From: Streptomyces sp. TSRI0107
GTDB lineage: Bacteria; Actinomycetota; Actinomycetes; Streptomycetales; Streptomycetaceae
Reading direction: 5' to 3'
Assembly: GCF_001905845.1 (NCBI RefSeq)
Contig: NZ_LIVZ01000012.1
Location: 248,001 to 312,000, forward strand
Length of the DNA: 64,000 bases
The notes below the pieces were generated by a model. The model saw only the letters and a program-made list of their open reading frames with translations, was not told where the DNA came from and ran no database searches. Numbering within the stretch: position 1 is the first letter of the stretch; the number at the start of each line of letters is the position of its first letter. This document shows positions 10,719 through 19,766 of the stretch, piece after piece. Position numbers and translations under genes: made by a program.

Positions 10719-12277
10719 TAGCCGGCGTAGGTCTCGAACTCCGCGATCCGCGGGGTGCCGGAGGAGCCGGTGATCTCGAAGGTGACCTTGCCGAGCGAGG
10801 TCCGGGGGAAGGAGATGACCCCCGCGCCGGTGCCGGTGGTCAGCACGGCGCCGGTGTCGGCGTTGACGACCCGCCACGACCCGATGCGACCGGTGGCGCC
10901 GGCCGCCTCCCGGATGTTGATCTTGGAGATCGCGGTGGCGGAGCCCCACTTGATCGACACGGAGCCGGTGGCGCCGGCCGGCGACCAGTAGGTGCCCATG
11001 TCACCGTCGCGCACGTAGCCGTAGCTCGTCCCGCTCGCCTTGCTGGAGCCGTCGGAGCCCGCCCCGATGCTCAGGTTGGTCCCGCCGGGCTGCGTCGGGG
11101 TCGGCGTGGGCGTGGGGTCGGTCGGGGTCGGGGTGGGGTCGGTGGGGGTCGGCGTCGGGGTCGGGGTCTGCGGGGTGCAGTTGCCGTCCGACACCTTCAG
11201 GCCCTTGTTGGCGCCGGCCGTCTGGCTCACGATGGCCGGCACGCAGCTCGCCCCGTCGAGGCTGTACGAGTACGGGATGCCGACGGTGGTGTTGGACTGC
11301 GGGTCCGGGCCCGCCGGGTTGTTGTCCTCGCCCGGGCTGGACCACGTCACGTTGTCGAAGATGTTGCCGCTGACCTGCCAGTAGCCGGCCGCGTCGGTGT
11401 AGAAGGTGCCCAGGACGTCCTTGGAGTCCTCGAAGTAGTTGCTGTCCACCTTGGCGCGGGCGCCGGCCCGGGAGTTGATGCCGGACTCGTTGAGGCTCAC
11501 GTAGTGGTTGTTGTACATGTGGGCGACGCCGCCGCGCAGCAGGGGAGCGCGGGAGTCGATGTTCTCGTACAGGTTGTGGTGGTAGGTGATGAAGCCGTTC
11601 GAGACGTCGCTCTCGCTGGACCCGACGAGCCCGCCGCGGCCGGAGTTGCGCAGAACGCTGTACGACAGGGTGACGTACTGGGTGTTGTCCTTCATGTCGA
11701 AGAGACCGTCGTAGCCCTCCGACTCCCCGCCCGACGCCTCCAGGGTGACGTGGTCGACCCAGACGTTGCGGACGTCGCTCTCCATGCCGATGGCGTCACC
11801 GCCGTTGGACGTGGGCGAGCCCGACTTCTTGACGTTCCGCACGGTCACGTTCTGGAGGATGATGTTGCTGGACTCGCGGATGTGGATGCCCAGCTGGTCG
11901 AAGACGGCACCGCCGCCGACCCCGACGATGGTGACGTTGCTGATCTGCTTGAGCTCGATCACGCCGTCGGCGGTGCTGCAGCTGTCGCCGGACACCTTGC
12001 TGGTGTTGCCGTGATTGATGGTCCCCTCGACCTGGATGGTGATCGGGGTGCTGCTGCTTGCCCGGCCGCACAGGGCCTGGTGGATCGCGGTGCCCGTGGT
12101 GGCGCGTACCGTCTGACCGCCGGCGCCGCCGGTGGTGCCGCCGTTCTGGGTCGCGTAGCCGGTGGCGCCGGCGGTCGCCGCCGAGGCCTGCGGTGCCGAC
12201 AGCGCCGCGCCGGTCCCGACCGCGAGGGCCATCGTGGCCAGCGCCGCGTAGAGTCGCACTGCGACTGGTCGTCTCAT
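10718..12277 (-). CDS. Secreted pectate lyase (PL1-type) with C-terminal discoidin-like carbohydrate-binding domain
   Basis: A 519-aa protein. A signal peptide (residues 1 to about 34, ending ASAA) is followed by a right-handed beta-helix lyase domain (about 40-385). That domain contains the WVDHVTLEASG motif and the catalytic-side RAPLLRGGVAHMYNNHY region typical of family 1 pectate lyases. A Pro-Thr linker (PTPTPTDPTP repeats, about 388-415) leads to a C-terminal F5/8-type domain ending IAEFETYAG. The enzyme would cleave polygalacturonate by calcium-dependent beta-elimination outside the cell. The ATG at 12277 has GGGGAGACGACG upstream. The TAG stop uses the TA flanking the MITE-like element. 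Confidence 0.9.
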   Translation of the reverse strand: MRRPVAVRLYAALATMALAVGTGAALSAPQASAATAGATGYATQNGGTTGGAGGQTVRATTGTAIHQALCGRASSSTPITIQVEGTINHGNTSKVSGDSCSTADGVIELKQISNVTIVGVGGGAVFDQLGIHIRESSNIILQNVTVRNVKKSGSPTSNGGDAIGMESDVRNVWVDHVTLEASGGESEGYDGLFDMKDNTQYVTLSYSVLRNSGRGGLVGSSESDVSNGFITYHHNLYENIDSRAPLLRGGVAHMYNNHYVSLNESGINSRAGARAKVDSNYFEDSKDVLGTFYTDAAGYWQVSGNIFDNVTWSSPGEDNNPAGPDPQSNTTVGIPYSYSLDGASCVPAIVSQTAGANKGLKVSDGNCTPQTPTPTPTPTDPTPTPTDPTPTPTPTQPGGTNLSIGAGSDGSSKASGTSYGYVRDGDMGTYWSPAGATGSVSIKWGSATAISKINIREAAGATGRIGSWRVVNADTGAVLTTGTGAGVISFPRTSLGKVTFEITGSSGTPRIAEFETYAG

Positions 12278-12304
12278 CGTCGTCTCCCCATTCGTCCCTG
12301 AATG

Positions 12305-12342
12305 CTGAGCGTTGCTGTTTCCCACTGAGCGTTTCTGTTTCC
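12305..12342 (-). promoter_or_regulatory. Two 18-bp direct repeats 20 bp apart upstream of pectate lyase
   Basis: CTGAGCGTTGCTGTTTCC (12305-12322) and CTGAGCGTTTCTGTTTCC (12325-12342) differ at one base and repeat with a 20-bp period, about two helical turns, just upstream of the pectate lyase start. That placement is typical of tandem regulator sites. Confidence 0.55.
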
Positions 12343-12904
12343 TGCTGCGCGCCGCCGACGGCAGGGCTGACGGCAAGCGCGTTCTGTTCTCGACTCGCCG
12401 AAGTGCTCGCGAGTCGGCGGCTCCGCCGCCGTGGCCGGGAGGCTCGGGGTCGTCGGCGTCGGCCACGAGGTCACCGTGGCCGTGTGCTTCGGACCGCTCC
12501 GGCCGAAGGGCGCCAGCGGTGCTGTCACCGCGTAGCCGACCGCCGCTGTGATCAGTGTCCTGATCAGCGGTTTGTCGCCTGGATGCCGTCGCTGTCGGGG
12601 CAGCGTCGGGCAGTGCGGTGCGGCGTCGTCGTGGCGTGCACCCTTCGTTCCGTGGGCGCGTCGGCTGCCGGGTGGAGCCCACGCGTGGATCGGTGGCGGC
12701 TCTGGTGCGCGGGGGCGGCGAATGCCGCGATGGTCGCTTCTGTCGAAGCGACCCTTGTGCAGTGGGAAAGCGCTTTCCGCTCCGCGAGGATAGGGGGAGG
12801 CGGTGGCAGTGGCAAGGTTTCGGGCAAGGCTCGAATCACCGGCCGGGCGGCAAGTGGGCGCGGGACCCGATATGCCTGCGTCGCCTCAACCGGCTGAGCC
12901 TGCC
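12343..12904. other. Long intergenic region upstream of pectate lyase
   Basis: About 560 bp without a convincing gene; open frames here have atypical composition and no start signals. It holds a GGAAAGCGCTTTCC palindrome (annotated separately) and a short inverted repeat near 12390-12420. The region is long enough for a regulated promoter or an unrecognised small RNA. Confidence 0.45.
12765..12778. promoter_or_regulatory. LacI-type palindromic operator
   Basis: GGAAAGCGCTTTCC is a perfect 14-bp palindrome with the central CG step usual for LacI-family operators (GAAAGCGCTTTC class). It lies about 490 bp upstream of the pectate lyase start and about 190 bp past the MerR gene stop. Its target gene is uncertain. 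Confidence 0.5.
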
Positions 12905-12908
12905 GCGT

Positions 12909-12948
12909 AGTCGGCCGCCGGGCATCAGCCGGTACCCGGCGGCCGACT
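12909..12948 (-). terminator. Terminator hairpin after the MerR gene
   Basis: AGTCGGCCGCCGGG (12909-12922) pairs perfectly with CCCGGCGGCCGACT (12935-12948) around a 12-nt loop. It lies 15 bp past the MerR-family gene stop on the minus strand. Confidence 0.78.
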
Positions 12949-12963
12949 GCGCGTTGTGACGGG

Positions 12964-13785
12964 TCAGGCCGGGGTGACCGGGCTCTGGAGTTCCGTCACC
13001 CAGTCGTCGCGGCTCTCGGGGCACTCCAGGTTGATCTCGCGCGGGTACCCGGTCGACCGGTAGCCGTTGGCGTCGATCCAGTGAGCCAGGCTCTGGACCG
13101 TGGGCAGCACGCCGTCCATCGAGCCTCGGTGCACGATGGTCGCCGCCTGGTCGAGCGACGGCAGGTCGAGCACGCGGAAGGCGCCGTCCTGGAGCGAGGC
13201 GGAGACCTGGACGGCGGCATGGACCGTGATCCGGCCGGCGCCCTCCGGGGCGTCCTCGTAGTAGGCGACCCCCGGGCCCGAGGGGGCGACCGCCGCGGCC
13301 TCCAGACGCCGGAACAGCTCGTCGTAGAGCGGACCGATGACGGGGCTGATGTCCTCGGGCCCGAAACTCTCGGCGGTCGCGGTGAGTTCCGCCACCCGGA
13401 CCGCGGGGACGCTCTTGAGGACGACGTCGTTCGTGGACATGTGTCCCTCACTCTCGATCGCTCGGAGCCTCGCCTCGACCTGGACCAGCCGCGCCCGCGC
13501 GGCGGCGACCGCCGTCTCCAGCTCGGCCCGCCGCAGCCGGAGCATGCCGCGCAGCTCCTCGGCGCCGACCTTCTCGTCCACGATGTCCTTGACCTGCTGA
13601 AGCGTGAAGCCCAGGTCCTTCAGGGCGATGACGCGGTTGAGGCGGGCGAGTTGGGCCGCCGTGTAGTAGCGGTAGCCGCTGGCCGGGTCGACATGGGCCG
13701 GGCGCAGCAGCCCGGTCGCGTCGTAGTGACGCAGCATCCGGACCGACACGCGGCCGTGCCGGGCGAAGTCTCCGATGGTGAACAT
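12964..13785 (-). CDS. MerR family transcriptional regulator with GyrI-like effector domain
   Basis: A 273-aa protein. The N-terminal winged HTH (FTIGDFARHGRVSVRMLRHY, residues 2-21) is followed by the ASGYRYYTAAQLARL segment, a dimerising coiled coil (about 75-115) and a GyrI-like effector-binding domain (about 125-270). This is the BltR/BmrR-like architecture that senses hydrophobic drugs and activates a nearby gene. ATG 13785 is used; CGGAGA lies 6 nt upstream. It is divergent from an F420/luciferase-type oxidoreductase, the likely regulated partner. A MerR-type promoter is visible just upstream. Confidence 0.88.
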   Translation of the reverse strand: MFTIGDFARHGRVSVRMLRHYDATGLLRPAHVDPASGYRYYTAAQLARLNRVIALKDLGFTLQQVKDIVDEKVGAEELRGMLRLRRAELETAVAAARARLVQVEARLRAIESEGHMSTNDVVLKSVPAVRVAELTATAESFGPEDISPVIGPLYDELFRRLEAAAVAPSGPGVAYYEDAPEGAGRITVHAAVQVSASLQDGAFRVLDLPSLDQAATIVHRGSMDGVLPTVQSLAHWIDANGYRSTGYPREINLECPESRDDWVTELQSPVTPA

Positions 13786-13795
13786 GATGTCTCCG

Positions 13796-13826
13796 AGCTG
13801 ACTGCCTGACACGGTGTGAGGGTCAA
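13796..13826 (-). promoter_or_regulatory. MerR-type promoter with long spacer and palindrome
   Basis: Read on the minus strand, TTGACC (13826-13821) is followed by a 19-bp spacer holding the near-palindrome CTCACAC-C-GTGTCAG and then TCAGCT. An over-long spacer filled by a dyad is the signature of promoters activated by MerR proteins, suggesting autoregulation. The -10 element is weak and lies close to the start codon. Confidence 0.5.
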
Positions 13827-13931
13827 GGGAACGACGGTACGGACGATGGGCGAACCGGGATCACACGACTGACACGCAGACGTCACACGGGAACCGGAAT
13901 GGACCCGTGAACGCCGCTGGTTGGCATAGAC

Positions 13932-14867
13932 ATGGCTATAGGAGTAACACTCGACGCGACCGGTTCCGACAACCAGATCGACGCCAGTGTGCGGCTCGCG
14001 CGCCAAGCCGCGGAGGCAGGACTCGGATCGGCTTGGTTCGGGCAGACCTTCGGCGCGGACTCACCCCTGCTGGCGGCGATCGTGGGACGTGAGGTGCCCG
14101 GCCTGCACGTGGGCACGTCCGCGATCCCCGTGTTCGGCCGCCACCCCCTGCTGGTCTCCAGCCAGGCCCAGACGGCCCAGGCGGCCACGCACGGCCGCTA
14201 CCACCTCGGACTCGCCCTCGGCACCAAGCTGCTGACCGAGGCGGGCTTCGGCATCCCCTTCACCCGGCCCGTCGCGCTGCTGCGCGAGTTCCTCACCGCG
14301 CTGCGGCAGCTCACCGAGAACGGGTCCGCCGACTTCCACGGCGAACTGCTCACCGCGGCCACCCCGATCCCCGCGCGCGTGCCGGGCGCCGAGGGCGGAG
14401 TGCCGTTGCTGGTCGCCGCGATGGGCCCGCAGGCACTGCGCGTCAGCGGTGAGCTGGCGGACGGGATCCTGCCCTATCTCGCCGGGCCGCGCGCGCTGGG
14501 CGAGCACATCGTCCCCGCCGTGACGGAGGCGGCGCGCGCGGCCGGCCGGCCCGCGCCCCGGATCGTCGCACTGGTGCACGGCGTGGTCACCGACGACGTC
14601 GACGCCGTACGGGAGAAGGCCGCCGGGCAGCTCGCGTTCTACGAGCAGATCCCGTCCTACGCGCGCGTCATCGAACTCTCCGGCGGCCGGCGGGCCGCGG
14701 ACGTGGCGGTGATCGGCGACGAGAAGACGATCGCGGCCGAAGTGCGGCGGTACCGGGACGCCGGGGCCACCGAGGTGGTGTTCGCCGGGACGGACATCGC
14801 GGGGGAGGCCGACCGGCGGCGCACCTGGGCACTCCTCGGGGAACTGGCGGCCGGGTCCGGGCACTGA
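13932..14867 (+). CDS. LLM-class (luciferase-like) F420-dependent oxidoreductase
   Basis: A 311-aa protein of bacterial luciferase-like TIM-barrel type. The N-terminus MAIGVTLDATGSDNQI, then LARQAAEAGLGSAWFGQTF and the conserved GLALGTKLL region, fit the F420-dependent subfamily common in actinomycetes. These enzymes use F420H2 or FMNH2 to reduce or oxidise small organic substrates; the substrate is unknown. There is no clear Shine-Dalgarno, so the mRNA may be leaderless. It is divergent from the MerR regulator, which probably controls it. Confidence 0.86.
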   Translation: MAIGVTLDATGSDNQIDASVRLARQAAEAGLGSAWFGQTFGADSPLLAAIVGREVPGLHVGTSAIPVFGRHPLLVSSQAQTAQAATHGRYHLGLALGTKLLTEAGFGIPFTRPVALLREFLTALRQLTENGSADFHGELLTAATPIPARVPGAEGGVPLLVAAMGPQALRVSGELADGILPYLAGPRALGEHIVPAVTEAARAAGRPAPRIVALVHGVVTDDVDAVREKAAGQLAFYEQIPSYARVIELSGGRRAADVAVIGDEKTIAAEVRRYRDAGATEVVFAGTDIAGEADRRRTWALLGELAAGSGH

Positions 14868-14912
14868 TCGCGTGCCCGACGGCGGCACCCCGGCCGTCTC
14901 GCGCGTGCCGGC

Positions 14913-16982
14913 TCACAGCGCGCGGGCGACGAGGAGCGCGACGTCGTCGTGGTCGTCGGGGTGGCGCAGGCCGTACAGCAGGAGGTCGCAGGTCTCCTCC
15001 AGCGGCCGCTCGGGCTCGTCGAGGAAGCTGAGGAGGGCGTTCAGACGCTCGTCGATGGGGTGTTGGCGGGTCTCGACGAGGCCGTCGGTGTAGAGGATCA
15101 GCAGATCGCCGGCGCCCAGCTCGGTCATGGTGGTCTCGAACGTGACGCCGCCGACCCCGAGCGGGGCCCCGGTGGGCAGGTCGAGCAGGGCCGGGTCGCG
15201 GCCGGGGCGGGCGAGCGCGGGCGGCATGTGGCCCGCGTTGGCCATGCGGCACTTGCCCGTGTGGGGGTCGAACACGGCGTAGAGGCAGGTGACGATGTAG
15301 TGCTCCAGGTCGCAGGTGATCTTGTCCAGGTGCTGGAGCACCTCGCCCGGATCGAGGTCCAGGTCCGCGTACGCGCAGGTGGCGGTGCGCAGCCGGCCCA
15401 TGGTGGCGGCGGCGTCGATGCCGTTGCCCATGACGTCGCCGACGACCAGGGCGGTCTTGTCGCCGGTGAGCGGGATGACGTCGTACCAGTCGCCGCCGAC
15501 CTCGCTGGTGGCCTGGGCGGGCTGGTAGCGGGAGGCCAGTTCGAGACCCGTGTGGTGCGGCGGATGGTCGGGCAGCAGGCTGCGCTGGAGGGTCAGGGCG
15601 GTGTTGCGCACGCTCTGGAACCAGCGGGCGTTGTCGATGGCCACGGCGGCCCGGCTGGCCAGCTCGGTGGCGAGGACGACGTCGTCGTCGTCGAACGGGG
15701 CCGGGTTCCGGGTGCGTTTGAGGTCGAGGGCGCCCAGCACCTCGCCGTGCGCGATCAGCGGCACGGCGAGATACGAGTGGACCCCGGCGCGGGCCAGCAA
15801 CGCGGTGGCCTCGGCGTCCCGGGCGATACGCCGCAGATCGTTCTCGTCGGCGTGCCGGACCAGAACCGGCCGGCCGGTGTGGACGCACAGCGTGACCAGG
15901 CGGTCGCCCTCGTAGGAGGCCAGGTCCCCGGGCGGGTCGGCGGCGCGCAGCGCCACACTGGGGTGGGCCGCCTTGATGGCGAGGGCGCGGAACAGCTCCG
16001 GGCCGTTGTCCGCGTTGCGCGTGCGGCGGCAGGCCAGGGCGGAGTCCAGCACGTCCACGGCGACGATGTCGGCGAGTTCGGGGCTGGCGACCTCGGCCAG
16101 TTCCCGGGCGGTGTGCTGCACCTCCAGGGTGGTGCCGACCCGCGTCGAGGCCTCCGCGATGAGGGCCAGGCGCCGCCGGGCCCGGTCCGCCTCGATCGCC
16201 GAACGATGCCGTTCGGTGACGTCGACGACGGACATGGCCGCGCCGAGCACCCGCCCACTGGGATCCTCCAGGCGGTAGAAGGACAGGGACCAGGCGTGCT
16301 CGTGGTCGGGTTCCGAGGGCGGGCGGCCCACGTGGTACTGGTCGAGCAGCGGGGTGCCCGTGGTGAGCACCTGGCGCAGACACGACTCGACGGTGTCCAT
16401 GTCGGGGAAGGGCAGGGTCTGCCTCAGGTGACGGCCGATGTGGTCCTCGGCGGGGATTCCGTCGATGCGTTCCAGCGCCGGGTTGACCAGCAGGTACCGC
16501 AGCTCGGGGTCCATCAGGGCCAGACCGATCGGGGACTGGTTGATCAGCCGCTCGCACAGCGCCAGATCGGTCTCGACGCGCTGGAGGAGGGTGTGGTCCG
16601 CCGCCAGGCCCAGGGCGTAGACGTCCCCGAGGTCGTCCAGCAGCCGCATGTTGCGGAACTCCATCAGCCGGGTGCTGCCGTCCTTGTGCCGGATGGGGAA
16701 GGCACCGGCCCAGCTCCGCCCCGTCTCCAGCACCTCCGCGAACAGCTTCACCACGGCCTGCAGATGCTCGTGGTGGATGATCAGGCGCGCCGCGGGCTTG
16801 CCCAGCGCCTCCTCCGCGCTGTATCCGAACAGGTCCTCGGCCTGCGGGGTCCAGAACACGATGCGCCCCTCGGTGTCCAGGACCAGCGCGGCCACACTGA
16901 GCACGTCCAGCAGGGTGGTCCGGCCGGACGACTCGGAGCCGTACAGGTCACCTTTGGACGGGGGGAAGGATTCGGCTGTCAT
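14913..16982 (-). CDS. PAS-PAS-GAF-PP2C (SpoIIE-type) protein phosphatase
   Basis: A 689-aa cytoplasmic protein. Domains in order: PAS (about 25-135, VFWTPQAEDLFGYSAEEALG), PAS (about 145-275, NPALERIDGIPAEDHIG), GAF (about 290-450), and a SpoIIE PP2C phosphatase (about 470-688). Metal-binding motifs of the last are GGDWYDVI, VGDVMGNG, YTDGL and a final DDVALLV. Such proteins dephosphorylate anti-anti-sigma factors and so link sensed signals to sigma-factor activity. ATG 16982 is chosen for the GGAGGATCAGGG just upstream; longer in-frame starts lack one. Unlike its divergent neighbour it has no ATPase domain. Confidence 0.9.
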   Translation of the reverse strand: MTAESFPPSKGDLYGSESSGRTTLLDVLSVAALVLDTEGRIVFWTPQAEDLFGYSAEEALGKPAARLIIHHEHLQAVVKLFAEVLETGRSWAGAFPIRHKDGSTRLMEFRNMRLLDDLGDVYALGLAADHTLLQRVETDLALCERLINQSPIGLALMDPELRYLLVNPALERIDGIPAEDHIGRHLRQTLPFPDMDTVESCLRQVLTTGTPLLDQYHVGRPPSEPDHEHAWSLSFYRLEDPSGRVLGAAMSVVDVTERHRSAIEADRARRRLALIAEASTRVGTTLEVQHTARELAEVASPELADIVAVDVLDSALACRRTRNADNGPELFRALAIKAAHPSVALRAADPPGDLASYEGDRLVTLCVHTGRPVLVRHADENDLRRIARDAEATALLARAGVHSYLAVPLIAHGEVLGALDLKRTRNPAPFDDDDVVLATELASRAAVAIDNARWFQSVRNTALTLQRSLLPDHPPHHTGLELASRYQPAQATSEVGGDWYDVIPLTGDKTALVVGDVMGNGIDAAATMGRLRTATCAYADLDLDPGEVLQHLDKITCDLEHYIVTCLYAVFDPHTGKCRMANAGHMPPALARPGRDPALLDLPTGAPLGVGGVTFETTMTELGAGDLLILYTDGLVETRQHPIDERLNALLSFLDEPERPLEETCDLLLYGLRHPDDHDDVALLVARAL

Positions 16983-17293
16983 CCCTGATCCTCCTGACCG
17001 GCCGGCAGGGTCGGCCGGCCTGTGCCGGCATCGCCGTACGGCTGTCAGGACCGGCTCTTCCATGCTGCATCCGGTCCCGCGCGTTGCCCAGTCCCGGTGA
17101 TCGGCCCGCGCGCGTCCGGGCGGCGTACCCACCGCTGATCTGCGACGACGCGAGGCGCGGGCCGGACCGGCGAAGCGCCCCGCCGGGGATATCCCGGCCC
17201 CACCCGAGGTACCCGGGGGGACGACCCCGGCCTTCCGGGCCCGTGCACATCGGCCGGACTAGCAGGAACATAGTCCTGTAAAGGATGGGACCG
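16983..17293. promoter_or_regulatory. Divergent promoter region between two PP2C phosphatase genes
   Basis: A 311-bp gap between head-to-head genes. Near the plus-strand gene there is an inverted repeat CAGGA-acatag-TCCTG, about 15 bp upstream of its start. No other gene, repeat or terminator is evident. Confidence 0.4.
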
Positions 17294-19753
17294 ATGGATT
17301 CCATGCGAGCAGGTTCCGATCCGCCCGCGTCCGCCGGGCGGCGGGACTCCTTCGACGCGTCCACCGACGCGGCAGCCGTGCTGACCGCGGACGGCGTCGT
17401 ACTGGGCTGGACCCGGGGCGCCGAGGAACTCCTCGGCCGCCGCGCGCGCGACGTCGTCGGCCGCTCCGCCGCGCCGCTGGTGGCGATGCCCGCGGATCCC
17501 GTACGGGCGCGGAGGGTCGCCGAACGGTGCCGGGCCGGGATGGGCTGGAGCGGTTCCCTCTCCCTGCGCCATCGCGACGGCAGCCGCGTCGACGTCGATC
17601 TGCGCGTGTCGGCCTCCTTCCGGGTCGGTGACCACGTGTGCTTTCTCGTCTCGGCGCGCGAGGAGCGGCAGCAGTGGACGGTCGGCGCCTCCGTCCTCGA
17701 CGGCTTCCTGACCCGCGCGCCGGTCGGCATGGCGGTGATGGACACCCAACTGCGCTACGTCTGGGTGAACGACACCCTGGAGCGCTTCGGCGGGGTGCCC
17801 CGCGAACAGCGGCTGGGACGCCGCCTGAGCGAACTGCTGCCCGGGCTCCAGGCGGACACCATCGAGGGCCTGATGCGGAAGGTGCTGGACACCGGCGTTC
17901 CGGTCACCGACTACGAGTACGCCGGCTGGAGCTGGGCCGATCCGCACCGCCAACACGCCTACTCCACCTCGTTCTTCCCCCTGGTGGACGCGGACGAGTC
18001 GATCACCGGCGTCTGCTACATGGTCCTGGACGTCACCGAACGCTGGAACGCCCGCCAGCTGCTGTCACTGGTCAGCGAGGCCGGCACCAGGATCGGCAGG
18101 ACGCTGGACGTGCTGCGCACCGCTCAGGAACTCGCCGACTTCGTCGTGCCCCGCTTCGCCGACTTCGTCGTCGTCGACCTCCTGGAACCCGTGCTCAGCA
18201 CATCGGGGCACGGAACGTGGCTGACCGACGCGGGACCGGCCTCCGCCGGCCCGGAGATGCGCCGCGCCGGCATGAGCTCGGTGCGGGAGGGCTGCCCGGA
18301 GGCCGTGGCGCGGATCGGCGACCGGGTGGACTTCATCCCCCCGCCGCGCGACATCAACCCGCTGATGAGCGGCGAGCCGGTGCTCGTCCCGGTCCTCGAC
18401 CCGACCGACGAACTGTGGGTCACCGAGCAGCCCGAGAGAGCGACCAGCATCCGCGAGTTCGGGCTGCACTCGCTCATCTCCGTGCCGATGCTGGCGCGGG
18501 ACACCGTCCTCGGACTCACCACGTTCGTACGGTCGCTGAACCCCGTCTCCTTCCAGCCCGACGACGTCCTCGTCGCCCAGGAACTGGTGGCACGGGCGGC
18601 GCTGTGCGTCGACAACGCCCGCCGTTACACCCGGGAACACGCCGCGGCCGTCACCCTCCAGCGCAGTCTGCTGCCCCATGCCCTGAGCGGCGGAACGGCA
18701 CTGGAGGTGGCCTCCCACTATCTGCCGGCGGACCCGACGGGCGGCGTCGGCGGCGACTGGTTCGACGTGATCCCGCTGTCCGGCGCCCGCGTCGGCCTCG
18801 TCATCGGCGACGTCGTCGGCCACGGCATCACCGCGGCGGCGGCGATGGGCCGGCTGCGCACCGCCGTACAGACGCTCGCCGACATGGAGATGCGCCCCGA
18901 CGAACTGCTGGCACACCTCGACGACCTCGTGCTCAGGCTCAGCGAGGAGAGGTGCGCCGACGAGGAGACCGACAGCACCACCGCGTTCCTCGGCGCCACA
19001 TGCCTGTACGCGGTCTACGACCCGGTCAGCCGGCGCTGCTCGATGGCCCGGGCCGGGCATCCGCCGCCCGTCGTGGTGACACCGGACGGGCACGCCCACT
19101 TCCCCGAACTGCCCGCCGGGCCACCGCTCGGGCTGGGCGGGGTGGCGTTCGAGGCCGGTGAGATCGAGCTGCCCGCGAACAGCCTGTTCGGCCTCTACAC
19201 CGACGGCCTCATCGAGGGTCCCGACCGCGACATGGAGCGGGGGATGTCCCGGCTCGGCGAGCTCCTGGCCGAGTCCGCCCCCGACCTCGGGACGCTCTGC
19301 GCGACCGCCGTGCAGCGGCTGGTGTCCGCCCCGCAGTCCGACGACGTCGCCCTCCTCCTGGCCCGCACCCAGGCCCTGGACACCGACCAGGTCGTCGCGT
19401 GGGACGTACCAGCGGACCCCGCCGCCGTCGGCGACGTCCGGGCCCGCGCGACGCACCAGGTGCAGGCCTGGGGTTTCGAGGAACTGGCCATGACGACGGA
19501 ACTCATCGTCAGCGAGCTGGTCACCAACGCGATCCGCTACGCCGAACCACCGATCCGTCTGCGGCTGCTCCGCGACTCCCGCCTGACCTGCGAAGTCGCC
19601 GACGGCAGCAGCACCGCCCCACGGCTGCGGCACGCCCGCAGCACGGACGAGGGCGGGCGCGGCCTGTTCCTGGTCGCCCAGCTCGCCCACCGCTGGGGAG
19701 CCCGGTACACGACCGACGGCAAGATCATCTGGGCCGAGCAGGAACTCCCGTAG
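17294..19753 (+). CDS. PAS-GAF-PP2C phosphatase fused to RsbW-like ATPase domain
   Basis: An 819-aa protein. Domains: PAS (about 20-115), PAS (about 135-245), GAF (about 260-430), SpoIIE PP2C (about 450-675; GGDWFDVI, GDVVGHG, YTDGL, DDVALLL), and a C-terminal HATPase of the anti-sigma-factor kinase type. The last has the N-box ELVTNAIRYA and the Gly-rich GGRGLFLV. Phosphatase and antagonist kinase in one chain is a common streptomycete design for partner-switching control of sigma factors. The second ATG (17294) is chosen, with AAAGGA 8 nt upstream; the first (17285) is too close. It is divergent from a related phosphatase. Confidence 0.9.
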   Translation: MDSMRAGSDPPASAGRRDSFDASTDAAAVLTADGVVLGWTRGAEELLGRRARDVVGRSAAPLVAMPADPVRARRVAERCRAGMGWSGSLSLRHRDGSRVDVDLRVSASFRVGDHVCFLVSAREERQQWTVGASVLDGFLTRAPVGMAVMDTQLRYVWVNDTLERFGGVPREQRLGRRLSELLPGLQADTIEGLMRKVLDTGVPVTDYEYAGWSWADPHRQHAYSTSFFPLVDADESITGVCYMVLDVTERWNARQLLSLVSEAGTRIGRTLDVLRTAQELADFVVPRFADFVVVDLLEPVLSTSGHGTWLTDAGPASAGPEMRRAGMSSVREGCPEAVARIGDRVDFIPPPRDINPLMSGEPVLVPVLDPTDELWVTEQPERATSIREFGLHSLISVPMLARDTVLGLTTFVRSLNPVSFQPDDVLVAQELVARAALCVDNARRYTREHAAAVTLQRSLLPHALSGGTALEVASHYLPADPTGGVGGDWFDVIPLSGARVGLVIGDVVGHGITAAAAMGRLRTAVQTLADMEMRPDELLAHLDDLVLRLSEERCADEETDSTTAFLGATCLYAVYDPVSRRCSMARAGHPPPVVVTPDGHAHFPELPAGPPLGLGGVAFEAGEIELPANSLFGLYTDGLIEGPDRDMERGMSRLGELLAESAPDLGTLCATAVQRLVSAPQSDDVALLLARTQALDTDQVVAWDVPADPAAVGDVRARATHQVQAWGFEELAMTTELIVSELVTNAIRYAEPPIRLRLLRDSRLTCEVADGSSTAPRLRHARSTDEGGRGLFLVAQLAHRWGARYTTDGKIIWAEQELP

Positions 19754-19766
19754 GGCCTCCTGGTCG

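Noticed and set aside
11090..11165. GGGGTCGG/GGGGTCGGTG-type tandem repeats
   Set aside because: They encode the Pro-Thr linker of the pectate lyase and need no other explanation.
12564..12839. A 91-codon minus-strand frame in the gap upstream of the pectate lyase
   Set aside because: Pro-rich start, no ribosome site, and it crosses an operator-like palindrome; no family resemblance.
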